Assembly: GCF_004570865.1 (NCBI RefSeq)
Contig: NZ_SPQS01000003.1
Coordinates: 62,001 to 126,000 of the forward strand
DNA: 64,000 nucleotides
Direction of reading: 5' to 3'
DNA from: Bradyrhizobium frederickii
Lineage (GTDB): Bacteria > Pseudomonadota > Alphaproteobacteria > Rhizobiales > Xanthobacteraceae
A program made the translations under genes and the position numbers. This document shows, one piece after another, positions 17,509-25,582 of the stretch (within the stretch, counting starts at the first letter, position 1; every line of letters starts with the position of its first letter). The notes beneath the pieces were generated by a model. That model was not told where the DNA came from, searched no databases, and worked only from the letters and a program-made list of their open reading frames with translations.

Positions 17509-17580
17509 GGCATGATGCCGCCCTGTCGTACCGGTGCAAGCCCGGTATGTCCCAAAATCCAATCTGCTTTCAAAGGGACA
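17509..17580 (+). promoter_or_regulatory. Structured 5' leader of lafA2 with SD-sequestering stem
   Basis: GGCATGATGCC (17509-17519), TACCGGTGCAAGCCCGGTA (17529-17547), TGTCCC (17548-17553) and GGGACA (17575-17580) repeat the lafA1 leader. The 21-nt loop between the last two elements shares little with the 27-nt loop of lafA1, so the complementarity, not the loop, is conserved. ATG 17587 follows. Confidence 0.65.
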
Positions 17581-17586
17581 TCAAAG

Positions 17587-18498
17587 ATGGCTTCCAGCCT
17601 GCTTACCAACTCCGCTGCAATGACTGCGCTCCAGACCCTCCGGAATGTCAGCGCCAGCCTGCAGACGACCGAAAACCGCATCTCCACCGGCCAGCGCGTT
17701 TCGACCGCTTCGGACAACTCGGCCTATTGGTCGATCGCGACCTCGATGCGCGCCGACAACGCCGCGCTCTCCGCCGTCTCCGACTCGCTCGGTCTGTCGG
17801 CTGCGACCGTCGACACCGAGTACACCGCTCTCAACAAGGTCATCGGCGACCAGAACTCCGGCCTGACCAAGCTGCAGGCGCTGCTGGTCGAAGCCAAGAC
17901 CGCCGGTATCGACCGCACCAAGATCCAGGCTGAAATCACCCAGATCCAGCAGGACATGAAGAACGTAGCCAACGCGGCGACGTTCAACGGCGTGAACTGG
18001 CTGAGCACCAACGCCACCACCCCGGCGACGGTCAACCTGGTGTCGTCGTTCTCGCGCGTCGGCGGCACGCCCACGATCAACACCATCACGGTGACGGTCG
18101 CCAACTACTCGCTCTACACCTCGACCACGGCCGGCATCCTGGATACGGTGACCGGCAGCGCGTCGGTCGACACCATCAACATCGGTGCGCTGACCGACTC
18201 GGCGGCCGACCAGACCACTCTCGACGGCTACATCGCGCAGGTCACCGCCGCGATCAACACGGTCAGCCAGTCCGCCGCCAACCTCGGCGCCATCAAGAAC
18301 CGCATCTCGAACAACTCGGAGTTCGTGAAGTCGCTGATGGACTCGGTGGATCGCGGTATCGGCCAGCTCGTCGACGCCGACATGAACGCGGAATCGACCC
18401 GGCTCCAGGCGCTGCAGACCCAGCAGCAGCTCGGCGTTCAGGCGCTCTCGATCGCCAACCAGAACAGCCAGAGCATCCTGTCGCTGTTCCGCGGCTAA
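17587..18498 (+). CDS. lafA2: Flagellin, lateral type (copy 2)
   Basis: A 303-aa filament protein nearly identical to the preceding flagellin, including long nucleotide-identical stretches (for example around the ADNAALSAVSDSLGL codons). This suggests tandem duplication with gene conversion. The start is ATG 17587 (MASSLLTNSAAMTALQTL), matching the first flagellin; an upstream in-frame ATG at 17479 would translate the structured leader and is rejected. The C-terminus has one extra Gly. A hairpin without a T-tract follows. Confidence 0.9.
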   Translation: MASSLLTNSAAMTALQTLRNVSASLQTTENRISTGQRVSTASDNSAYWSIATSMRADNAALSAVSDSLGLSAATVDTEYTALNKVIGDQNSGLTKLQALLVEAKTAGIDRTKIQAEITQIQQDMKNVANAATFNGVNWLSTNATTPATVNLVSSFSRVGGTPTINTITVTVANYSLYTSTTAGILDTVTGSASVDTINIGALTDSAADQTTLDGYIAQVTAAINTVSQSAANLGAIKNRISNNSEFVKSLMDSVDRGIGQLVDADMNAESTRLQALQTQQQLGVQALSIANQNSQSILSLFRG

Positions 18499-18516
18499 GC
18501 GGCGCTTTCGAAAACG

Positions 18517-18541
18517 ACCGTGCTCCCTCAGGGAGCACGGT
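18517..18541 (+). terminator. 3' hairpin downstream of lafA2
   Basis: ACCGTGCTCCC-TCA-GGGAGCACGGT is a perfect 11-bp stem with a 3-nt loop, 18 nt after the stop. No T-run follows, so it may act in mRNA 3'-end protection or factor-dependent termination rather than as a classical terminator. Confidence 0.6.
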
Positions 18542-18732
18542 CCCCGCCGTGACCGGCGAATATGGCGGCACATGACGTGCCCGCAATCGACCCGCCCCCA
18601 GATCTCATATGCCGCGCCACAACCGATCGCACCATGATGCGCCCGGGGCTTCGCGCGTTCCGCCGGCTGATTGCCGTCCTCCCGTTTTGTAAATTTGCAA
18701 CGCGGTGCCTGCGAACTGACACCGTCATGTCC

Positions 18733-18742
18733 TCGCGCAACC
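18733..18742 (+). promoter_or_regulatory. CGCGCAA box upstream of fliF
   Basis: TCGCGCAACC lies 55 nt before the fliF start and matches eight of ten positions of the CGCGCAAGC box near motA, lafA2 and flgE. No CTAG follows at the usual spacing. Otherwise the 299-nt gap between lafA2 and fliF holds only the lafA2 hairpin and an A+T-rich patch near 18688-18700. Confidence 0.25.
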
Positions 18743-18797
18743 TTCAGACAAGGTTGGCAGCGGAGTGTCCTCTCCGTTCGCATTGGTACGAGGTCAA

Positions 18798-20423
18798 ATG
18801 CTCAGTCGTGCGCAGATACAGCAACTGCTCAACAATCTGCTGGAGCTTGGGCCGCGACGCCTGATGGCCTTGGGATTGATCGGCTTCGCCGTTCTCGTCA
18901 CCGTCGTCGGCGGGGCGTACTATCTGAGCCGGCCTGAATTCGAGACGCTCTATACCGGCCTTACCCGCGAGGACGTGACGCGCATGGGCGCGGCGCTGCG
19001 CGAGCAGAACATCACCTTCGACGTCAATACGGCCGGAGACGCGCTCTCGGTGCGTCCGAGCCAGACCATGCAGGCGCGGATGCTGCTCGCCGAGAAGGGG
19101 CTGCCGACCAGCGCCAATTCCGGCTACGAGCTGTTCGACAAGATCGGCTCGCTCGGCCTCACCTCGTTCATGCAGGAGGTCACCAAGCTCCGCGCGCTGG
19201 AAGGCGAGATCGCACGCACGGTACAGCTGATGAAGGGCGTCAAGGCGGCGCGGGTGCATATCGTGCTGCCGGTGCGCGGCTCGTTCCGCGCCACGCAGCA
19301 GCCGCCTTCGGCCTCGGTCGTGCTGCGCACCGACGGCGCGATCGAGGCGCGCACGGCGCAGTCGATCCGTCATCTCGTCGCCGCCGCCATTCCAGGCATG
19401 AGCCGCGACAAGGTCACGGTGCTGGATGCCGACGGCTCGATGCTGCTCGCGGAAGAGGACGAGGCCAGCGCCGCGCCGACCAAGATGGCGAGCCTCCAGA
19501 AGACGGTCGGCGGTATGGTGCAGGAGAACATCCGCAAGGCGCTGACGCCGTATCTGGGCCTCGACAATTTCGAAGTCAGCGTCGCGCCGCAACTCTCCAC
19601 CGACAAGAAGCAGATCAACGAGACCGTCTACGATCCGGAGAGCCGCGCCGAGCGTTCGGTGCGGAACGTGCGCGAGAAGGAATCGTCGCAGAATGCCGAT
19701 CGTTCGACGCCGACGACGGTGCAGCAGAACCTTCCCGACCAGCAGGTGAACGCCGGCGGCGGCAAAAACTCCAGCGAGGACAAGACCCGCCGCGAGGACG
19801 TCACCAATTTCGAGGTCTCGTCCAAGACCACGACCACGGTGAGCGACGGCTATTCGGTGAAGAAGCTCTTCATCGCCGTCCTGGTCAATCGCGCGCGGCT
19901 GGTCGCCGATCTCGGCGACAAGACCAACCAGGCCATCGTCGACAGCAAGCTCGCCGAGATCAGCCAGCTCGCGGCGACGGCCGGCGGGCTGGACAAACAG
20001 CGCGGCGACCAGATCCAGGTGACGGCCGTCGACTTCATCGAGGGCTCGCGCGAACTGGCGCCGGTGCCCCCGATCAGCTTCGTCGAGATGATCAACAAGC
20101 AGCTCGGCAGCGTCATCAACGCGGTGACGATCCTGGCCGTTGCGTCGATGCTGGTCTGGTTCGGATTGCGGCCGGCGGTCAACGGCATTCTGACCCATCG
20201 CGCCGAGCAGGAGCAGGTGGAGGCCGCCGAGGCCGCGGAGCTAGAATCCGCCGCCGCCCTGGCGCTGGCCGAAAGTCAGGACCCCGAGCTCAACCTCGTC
20301 GAGGACCTCGAAGGCAAGATGCAGCGTACGCCGCAGAAGCGGCTGGAGCAGATCGTTCGGCTCGATCAGGCGCAGGCGGCCGCGATCCTTAAAGACTGGA
20401 TGCGGCGCGAGGAGGCGGCATGA
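18798..20423 (+). CDS. fliF: Flagellar MS-ring protein FliF
   Basis: A 541-aa inner-membrane ring protein on which the flagellum is built. Two membrane helices, about residues 20-45 (MALGLIGFAVLVTVVGGAYY) and 435-455 (NAVTILAVASMLVWFGLRPA), flank the periplasmic ring-building domains. The C-terminal tail about 500-541 (RLEQIVRLDQAQAAAILKDW) is the FliG-binding region. ATG 18798 is preferred over 18765 because GAGG (18790-18793) precedes it at good spacing and it gives the expected cytoplasmic N-terminus. It overlaps the next gene by 4 nt. Confidence 0.96.
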   Translation: MLSRAQIQQLLNNLLELGPRRLMALGLIGFAVLVTVVGGAYYLSRPEFETLYTGLTREDVTRMGAALREQNITFDVNTAGDALSVRPSQTMQARMLLAEKGLPTSANSGYELFDKIGSLGLTSFMQEVTKLRALEGEIARTVQLMKGVKAARVHIVLPVRGSFRATQQPPSASVVLRTDGAIEARTAQSIRHLVAAAIPGMSRDKVTVLDADGSMLLAEEDEASAAPTKMASLQKTVGGMVQENIRKALTPYLGLDNFEVSVAPQLSTDKKQINETVYDPESRAERSVRNVREKESSQNADRSTPTTVQQNLPDQQVNAGGGKNSSEDKTRREDVTNFEVSSKTTTTVSDGYSVKKLFIAVLVNRARLVADLGDKTNQAIVDSKLAEISQLAATAGGLDKQRGDQIQVTAVDFIEGSRELAPVPPISFVEMINKQLGSVINAVTILAVASMLVWFGLRPAVNGILTHRAEQEQVEAAEAAELESAAALALAESQDPELNLVEDLEGKMQRTPQKRLEQIVRLDQAQAAAILKDWMRREEAA

Positions 20424-21103
20424 ACGCGGCAATCGGAAAGCTCCTGACGCAGTTCGACGCGAACGGCCGGGCCAAATCACCACCGCCTCCGCCGCCCAGG
20501 AGCCAGGACCTGCTGACCAGGCCGAAGGAGGCCGTGCGCGAACCTCAGCCGCAGCTTCAGGCTCAGCCGCAGCCTGCGCCCCAGCCGGCGCCGAAGGCGG
20601 AAGCCCCGCCGGCCAATCTGCTGGACGACGCCTATCGGCGCGGCCATGCGGCCGGCGTTGCGGAAGGCGACGCCAGGCTCGCCGAGGAGCGCGTCCGTAG
20701 CGCGATCCGGCTCGGCGAGGAGCGCGCCAAATGGTCCGACCAGCAGGCGGTCGCAATCGTCAGCGGCTTCGAGGCGGCTTGCCGCGAGATCGAGACCAAC
20801 ATCGCAAGCTCGGTTGCGCGGATCTTGCTGCCCTTTCTTGCTGACGCGGTCCGCGACAAGGCGATCGGATCGCTGGTCGAGCAGATCGCGGTGCTCACGG
20901 GCAGCTCGTCCGCGCCGGCGTTCAAGGTCACCGGCCCAAGCGAGCTGCTCGACCTCGTGAAGACGCAGCTCGAGGGGGCCAGGCGAATCGGCATCGAGTA
21001 CGAGGCGGCCGAGGCGCTCGAGGTTCGTGTCGTGGCGGACCAGACCGTGATCGAGACCCAGATCTCGGTCTGGAGCGAACGCCTGAAGGCAGCGCGCCGG
21101 TAA
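20420..21103 (+). CDS. FliH-like flagellar export ATPase stator
   Basis: A 227-aa cytoplasmic protein. After a Pro/Gln-rich N-terminus (about 20-60) comes RRGHAAGVAEGDARLAEERV, whose GxxxGxxxG spacing is the hallmark of FliH/YscL proteins, then a long helix and a C-terminal globular part (ETQISVWSERLKAA end). FliH regulates and docks the ATPase FliI (2003-3328). Sequence conservation of the family is low, so the call rests on the glycine repeat, size and position between fliF and motB. Confidence 0.7.
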   Translation: MNAAIGKLLTQFDANGRAKSPPPPPPRSQDLLTRPKEAVREPQPQLQAQPQPAPQPAPKAEAPPANLLDDAYRRGHAAGVAEGDARLAEERVRSAIRLGEERAKWSDQQAVAIVSGFEAACREIETNIASSVARILLPFLADAVRDKAIGSLVEQIAVLTGSSSAPAFKVTGPSELLDLVKTQLEGARRIGIEYEAAEALEVRVVADQTVIETQISVWSERLKAARR

Positions 21104-21109
21104 TCCGCC

Positions 21110-22411
21110 ATGGAAGAGGTCAAGCATGAGCTCGTGATCGTCCGCCGGCGCAGCGCCTTCGCCGAGGAGGCGCATCACGGTGGCGTATGGAAGATCGCTT
21201 ATGCGGACTTCATGACCGCGATGATGGCTTTCTTCCTGGTCATGTGGCTGCTCAACGCGCTCAACCAGGACCAGAAGCAGGTGGTCGCGAGCTATTTCAA
21301 CCCGATCAAGCTCGCGGAGAACGCGCCTGCCCCGAAGGGCCTCAAGGATCTTTCCAAGAAGGAGCCGTCGTCGTTCGAAGGGCAGGACGGCAAGCGTCAG
21401 CCGGCCGGTCCGAGCGAAGAACGCCGCGGCGATTCCCCGACCGCGGAGAAGCCGCCCTTCTATGAAGAGAAGGTGCTGTTCCGCGATCCCTACGCGACCC
21501 TCGCCGAGATCGCGAGCAGCGCGAACCAGGCCTCGGGCCAGCGGCGCGCCGGCGCGCTGACGTCCGCCGAAGAGGATGGCCTCAAGGGCGGCGACGCCTA
21601 CCGCGATCCGTTTGACCCCGGCTATTGGAAGCTGGCGCCGCAAGCCTCTAGGGACGCGGATCGCATGATCGAGAGCGAGTCCAAGCCGAATGCCTCCGCG
21701 CCCGCCACCAATCAGGGCGAGCAGCCCGCGCGTCGTGCCAAGGCGAACGATGCCGGCGGAAGCGCGGCTTCCAGCGCGGACGCCTCGTCCGCAAGCCTGT
21801 CGCCTCTGCTGCCGCCGGGGCCCGCGCCGGCGCAATCCCCACGCGAGGGCAGCGCCCAAACCACCGTTCAAGCCAACGCTGCCGCGCAAGCGCGTCAGAG
21901 CGAGACGGCGAAGGAAACCGAGCCGCGCGATGCGGTCCAGATCCAGCAGCCGACCGTCAAGCAGCTTCAGTCCGCGATCGCGGACGCGCTGTCGGACATC
22001 AAGGCCGGCGCAGGACCGGCGGCCGAGGTTCGTCAGGTCGAGGAGGGCCTCCTGATCAGCCTGACCGACGATGCGAGCTTCGGCATGTTCGCGGTCGGCT
22101 CGGCCGAGCCGCGGCCCGAGCTCATCCGTGTGATCGACAAGATCGGGCCGTTGCTGACGAAGCGGCAGGGTATGATCATCGTCCGCGGCCATACCGATAA
22201 TCGGCCGTATCGCTCGGAGACTTACGACAATTGGCGACTGTCGACCGCCCGCGCCCAGATGGCCTATTACATGCTGGTTCGCTCCGGCGTCGACGCACAA
22301 CGGATCGAGCATGTCGAAGGTTACGCCGATCGGCGGCCGAAGCTTCCGAACGATCCCGCGGCCGCGCAGAACCGCCGGATCGAGATCCTCGTCCGTGAGA
22401 AGCGCCCTTGA
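21110..22411 (+). CDS. motB: Flagellar motor stator protein MotB
   Basis: A 433-aa stator subunit with a single membrane helix (YADFMTAMMAFFLVMWLLNA, about residues 30-49) containing the proton-binding Asp. The C-terminal OmpA-like domain binds peptidoglycan (IIVRGHTDNRPY, then NWRLSTARAQMAYYML). The linker of roughly 230 residues is long and Ala/Glu/Pro-rich, far longer than in E. coli MotB, as usual in rhizobia, where MotC binds this periplasmic region. MotA is encoded separately at 5033-5929. The stop overlaps the motC start. Confidence 0.95.
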   Translation: MEEVKHELVIVRRRSAFAEEAHHGGVWKIAYADFMTAMMAFFLVMWLLNALNQDQKQVVASYFNPIKLAENAPAPKGLKDLSKKEPSSFEGQDGKRQPAGPSEERRGDSPTAEKPPFYEEKVLFRDPYATLAEIASSANQASGQRRAGALTSAEEDGLKGGDAYRDPFDPGYWKLAPQASRDADRMIESESKPNASAPATNQGEQPARRAKANDAGGSAASSADASSASLSPLLPPGPAPAQSPREGSAQTTVQANAAAQARQSETAKETEPRDAVQIQQPTVKQLQSAIADALSDIKAGAGPAAEVRQVEEGLLISLTDDASFGMFAVGSAEPRPELIRVIDKIGPLLTKRQGMIIVRGHTDNRPYRSETYDNWRLSTARAQMAYYMLVRSGVDAQRIEHVEGYADRRPKLPNDPAAAQNRRIEILVREKRP

Positions 22412-23586
22412 TCAGGCCGCTCCTCTGCGCCGCTCTGCTGCTCCTGCCGTTCACGGCGGCGAACCTGCGGGCTCAGCCCGCGCGCCAGCCGGGCGAGCCC
22501 TATGAACTGGTCCGCGCGCTGCAGGCGGTGCAGGACGGCATCGCCAACGGCGACACCGCCGCGCATGGCAGCCACGTCGCGCTGATCCGCCAGATCGGAG
22601 AGAAGTTTCTCGCCGCCGACCCTGGCGTGTGGGCCAATCCGCAGAACAGCCAGGCCGTGGTGATCTACCTGCTCAGCGGCGGCGCGCCGCAAATCGTCCG
22701 CAAGCTGCCGCGCGACAGGATGAGCGTGGACGAGCGGCTGTTCAATGGTGCGCTCGCCTATGTCGAGGGGCGTCAGGAGGAGGCGCGGGAGCTGCTCAAG
22801 GACGTCAAGCCGCGGACGCTCTCCTCGGGCCTGGGCGGACAGGTCGCGCTGGTCCAGGGCGCGTTGTTCGCGCGTGCCGAGGCATCATTCGCGATCGAGC
22901 GGCTGGACGACGCGCGCCTGCTTCTGCCCGGAACGCTGGTGGAGGAGGCGGCGCTGCGGCGCGAGATCCTGCTGGTCGGGCAGGCGGAGGACTTCGACAA
23001 GTTCGAGTTCCTGACGCTGGCCTATCTCCGCCACTACCGCAACTCGATCTATGCCGGTGATTTCTGGCAGCGCTTCTCCACCGGCCTGACGCAATCGAGC
23101 CTGGCGCTCGACGAGCGCCGCTTCGCGCGGATCGCAGCCATGCTGGAGAAGATCGAGCGCGCGAGCCGCCTCAAGCTCTATCTCGTGATCGCGCGCGCTG
23201 CGATGGTGCGCGGGCAGCTGGCCGTGACGCGGCTTGCCGGCGAGCGGGCGCTGACGCTGAGCGACGACGCCTCCGCCGATCGCGAGCGGGCGCATTTCTT
23301 CCGCGGCGCCGCGCGTGCGCTCACCGACGAATATGACGGCGGTCTCGCCGAACTGAAGGCCCTCGACCGGTCGAAGCTGCCCGATCGCGACATCCCGCTT
23401 CTGAATGCCACGGTGCAGCTCGCGCTCGACGTGCGCAAGCCGTTCCCGGGCGGAGCCGCCGCTGCTGCCGACAAGCCCCCGGCAACGCCGGCGCGTCTCG
23501 ATCTGGCGTCATCGACCGTGACGCTCGCGCGCGCGAAGAAGCAGCTGGGCGAACTCGAACTCCTCACCAGGGACCGCCGTCCATGA
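22408..23586 (+). CDS. motC: Motility protein MotC (periplasmic stator partner)
   Basis: A 392-aa secreted protein: signal peptide (RPLLCAALLLLPFTAANLRA), then a mostly helical body rich in TPR-like repeats. Rhizobial MotC binds the periplasmic part of MotB and modulates motor speed. The start is TTG at 22408, overlapping the motB TGA by 4 nt; no ATG in the frame would preserve the signal peptide. The motB-motC-fliK order matches Sinorhizobium meliloti. Confidence 0.88.
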   Translation: MIRPLLCAALLLLPFTAANLRAQPARQPGEPYELVRALQAVQDGIANGDTAAHGSHVALIRQIGEKFLAADPGVWANPQNSQAVVIYLLSGGAPQIVRKLPRDRMSVDERLFNGALAYVEGRQEEARELLKDVKPRTLSSGLGGQVALVQGALFARAEASFAIERLDDARLLLPGTLVEEAALRREILLVGQAEDFDKFEFLTLAYLRHYRNSIYAGDFWQRFSTGLTQSSLALDERRFARIAAMLEKIERASRLKLYLVIARAAMVRGQLAVTRLAGERALTLSDDASADRERAHFFRGAARALTDEYDGGLAELKALDRSKLPDRDIPLLNATVQLALDVRKPFPGGAAAAADKPPATPARLDLASSTVTLARAKKQLGELELLTRDRRP

Positions 23587-24926
23587 CCAAGCTCAGTGGA
23601 ACATCCGGACAGCTTTTTTCAGGCCTCGCCGAGAGCCTCAACATGCGCGGGACATCGCGCGCGGCAAAGAGCGCCGGCGCCAGATCGCAGGCAAGCGCCT
23701 CGTTCAACGATCTGCTTCACACCGTCTCGAACCTCGCCAAGCAGGCTCTGAATGACGACGGCAGCGACACGGCCGCGAAGGCAGGGCCCCTGCGCGCGCG
23801 CCTGGCTCATCCGACCGAGAAGGAGAAGAAGGACGCGACGGTGCACGAGCGCATCGCGACGCCCGAGCGACCAAGGCCCGCAGAGGAGTCCTCCGACAAG
23901 AAGGCCGACAGGCCGTCGGTGAAACAACGGCCGGACGATCATGTCGCCAGGGCGGAGGTTCAGGACCAGTCGGGCATTGCCGTGGCGGTCGCACAGGAGA
24001 TCGCCGCCGCGCCTGTCGCGAGGCCGCAGATGCAATGGCAATCCCCCGACAGGAACGCGCCTGCGGCCGACGAGCGGTCCCCCGCGACGAAGCGCGAGGT
24101 TCAAGGTACGGCGAAGGCGGTGGCCGCCGATAACGCCCTGTCCGGCGACGCTCCGACCGCCGCGCGCTCGCAGGCAGCGGCGTCGCAAGCGACGGCCGCG
24201 CCGCAACCCTTGCCTGCACAAGGCGGTGAACCGTCGCGCGCAATGCCCGCGACATCCGGCTTCGAGGCGGTCACGGCCAATGTCGAGCGCGCCGCCAAGA
24301 CCGCCGGGCGTGACGCACTGCCCGAGACGACCAAGGTCACTGTGGTCCAGCAGGAGACCCATCTGCCCCCGGCGCAATTCAACGCCCCGCAGCAGGTCGC
24401 CAATGCGGTCGTCGCCGAGTTGAGGGACCCCGCTGCTCCGACGGCGCCCGCAGCGCCCGATCTCGCGGCGTCCCAGACCAATGCGCCGGATCAGCCGCTC
24501 AAGATCCTGACCATCAATCTGGAGCCGCCCGCGCTCGGCAACGTCACCGTCCGCCTCCGTCTCGTCGGCACCGAAGTGTCCGTCCATCTCGCGGCCGAGC
24601 GCAGGGACACCAGTCAGATGCTGGACCAGCAGCGCGACCAGATCCGCGATCTCATGCAGTCGGCGGGCTATGTGGCCGACGTCGCGCCGGTCCAGCACGG
24701 CTCGCTGGACGGTTTCCAGAGCGGCTCCGGCCAGTCGCAGCCGCAGCTCTCCAGCCAGCAACAACCCTCGTCGCAGTCGCAAGGAACGTTCGACGGTGCC
24801 GGCACGCCGTCGGGGCAGTCCGACGGCGGCGCCAGACAGGCCCGGCAGGAGCGCCAGTCCAACCAGGAGACGCCTCATGACCAGGAACTGGGCCAGCAGA
24901 ATCGCCGCGGCCCTGTTTATCTGTAA
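23583..24926 (+). CDS. fliK: Flagellar hook-length control protein FliK (MotD type)
   Basis: A 447-aa protein with a long low-complexity Ala/Gln/Pro-rich N-terminal ruler region and a C-terminal Flg_hook domain: LEPPALGNVTVRLRLVGTEV (about residues 313-332), followed by a Gln/Ser-rich tail. FliK measures hook length and triggers the FlhB specificity switch. It was first described as MotD in S. meliloti. The start ATG overlaps the motC stop, and the last 50 nt overlap the transglycosylase gene. Confidence 0.9.
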   Translation: MTKLSGTSGQLFSGLAESLNMRGTSRAAKSAGARSQASASFNDLLHTVSNLAKQALNDDGSDTAAKAGPLRARLAHPTEKEKKDATVHERIATPERPRPAEESSDKKADRPSVKQRPDDHVARAEVQDQSGIAVAVAQEIAAAPVARPQMQWQSPDRNAPAADERSPATKREVQGTAKAVAADNALSGDAPTAARSQAAASQATAAPQPLPAQGGEPSRAMPATSGFEAVTANVERAAKTAGRDALPETTKVTVVQQETHLPPAQFNAPQQVANAVVAELRDPAAPTAPAAPDLAASQTNAPDQPLKILTINLEPPALGNVTVRLRLVGTEVSVHLAAERRDTSQMLDQQRDQIRDLMQSAGYVADVAPVQHGSLDGFQSGSGQSQPQLSSQQQPSSQSQGTFDGAGTPSGQSDGGARQARQERQSNQETPHDQELGQQNRRGPVYL

Positions 24927-25461
24927 CGCCGGCGCCGCGGCAGCGGCGGCGCCCGACAACGCGCGCTCCTGCGAGCGCGAGATGGCGCGCGCGGCCCAGC
25001 AGCACGGGATTCCGCTCGGCATTCTCTATGCGGTCGGCCTCACCGAGACCGGGCGGCGCGGCGCGCTGCATCCCTTCGCGCTGGGGGCCGACGGCCAGAC
25101 CGTCTTTGCCAAGGACATGAACGACGCGATGGCGAATTTCGAGGCGATGCGGAGCAAGGGGATCAAGCTGATCGATCTCGGCTGCATGCAGATCAACCAT
25201 CATTATCACGGCGACAAGTTCGCTTCGGTGCGGGCGATGTTCGATCCCGCCAGAAACGTCGATTACGCGGCGCGTTTCCTGAAAGAGCTGAAGCAGCGCG
25301 AGGGCAGCTGGACCATGGCGGTCGCGCGCTACAATGCCGGTCCCAACAATCAGCCGGCGCAGAAGCGCTATGTCTGCCACATCGTCGCGCATCTCGTCTC
25401 CAGCGGCTTCGGTGCCTGGACCGACAGGGCCCGCACGTTCTGTCAGCCGAAAGCGACCTGA
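24877..25461 (+). CDS. Lytic transglycosylase, SLT domain (flagellar, SltF-like)
   Basis: A 194-aa secreted murein hydrolase: signal peptide (IAAALFICNAGAAAAAA), then an SLT domain with the catalytic Glu in VGLTETGRRG, the GCMQINHHYH motif and AVARYNAGPNN. It probably opens the peptidoglycan for the rod; the FlgJ here (34209-34685) has only the rod-binding domain, so this gene would supply the missing enzyme, as SltF does in Rhodobacter (inference). ATG 24877 has an AGGAGA at 24865-24870. It overlaps fliK by 50 nt. Confidence 0.87.
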   Translation: MTRNWASRIAAALFICNAGAAAAAAPDNARSCEREMARAAQQHGIPLGILYAVGLTETGRRGALHPFALGADGQTVFAKDMNDAMANFEAMRSKGIKLIDLGCMQINHHYHGDKFASVRAMFDPARNVDYAARFLKELKQREGSWTMAVARYNAGPNNQPAQKRYVCHIVAHLVSSGFGAWTDRARTFCQPKAT

Positions 25462-25527
25462 CATGACGGCCTGAAGCAACAAGTGACGGCACGACGACAG
25501 GTTGCGCATCGCTCGCAATCATCAGCC

Positions 25528-25554
25528 CCGCGCAAGCAAGACCCCGCATTGTAG
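25528..25554 (+). promoter_or_regulatory. Candidate promoter box upstream of flgE
   Basis: CCGCGCAAGC (25528-25537) is identical to the box upstream of lafA2. A second AAG (25538-25540), ten bases and GTAG (25551-25554) follow. It lies 29 nt before the flgE start and suggests a separate flgE transcript. Confidence 0.35.
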
Positions 25555-25566
25555 CTGCAACCTACC

Positions 25567-25581
25567 AAAGGAGCCTCCTTT
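25567..25581 (+). promoter_or_regulatory. Palindrome enclosing the flgE ribosome-binding site
   Basis: AAAGGAG-C-CTCCTTT is a perfect inverted repeat; its left arm is the SD of flgE and its right arm ends 1 nt before the ATG at 25583. In RNA it could fold as AAAGG/CCTTT with a 5-nt loop and hide the SD. Translational control is inferred. Confidence 0.4.
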
Positions 25582-25582
25582 C

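Noticed and set aside
17479..17586. N-terminal extension of the second flagellin from an ATG at 17479
   Set aside because: The extension would translate the structured leader shared with the first flagellin, whose start corresponds to ATG 17587.
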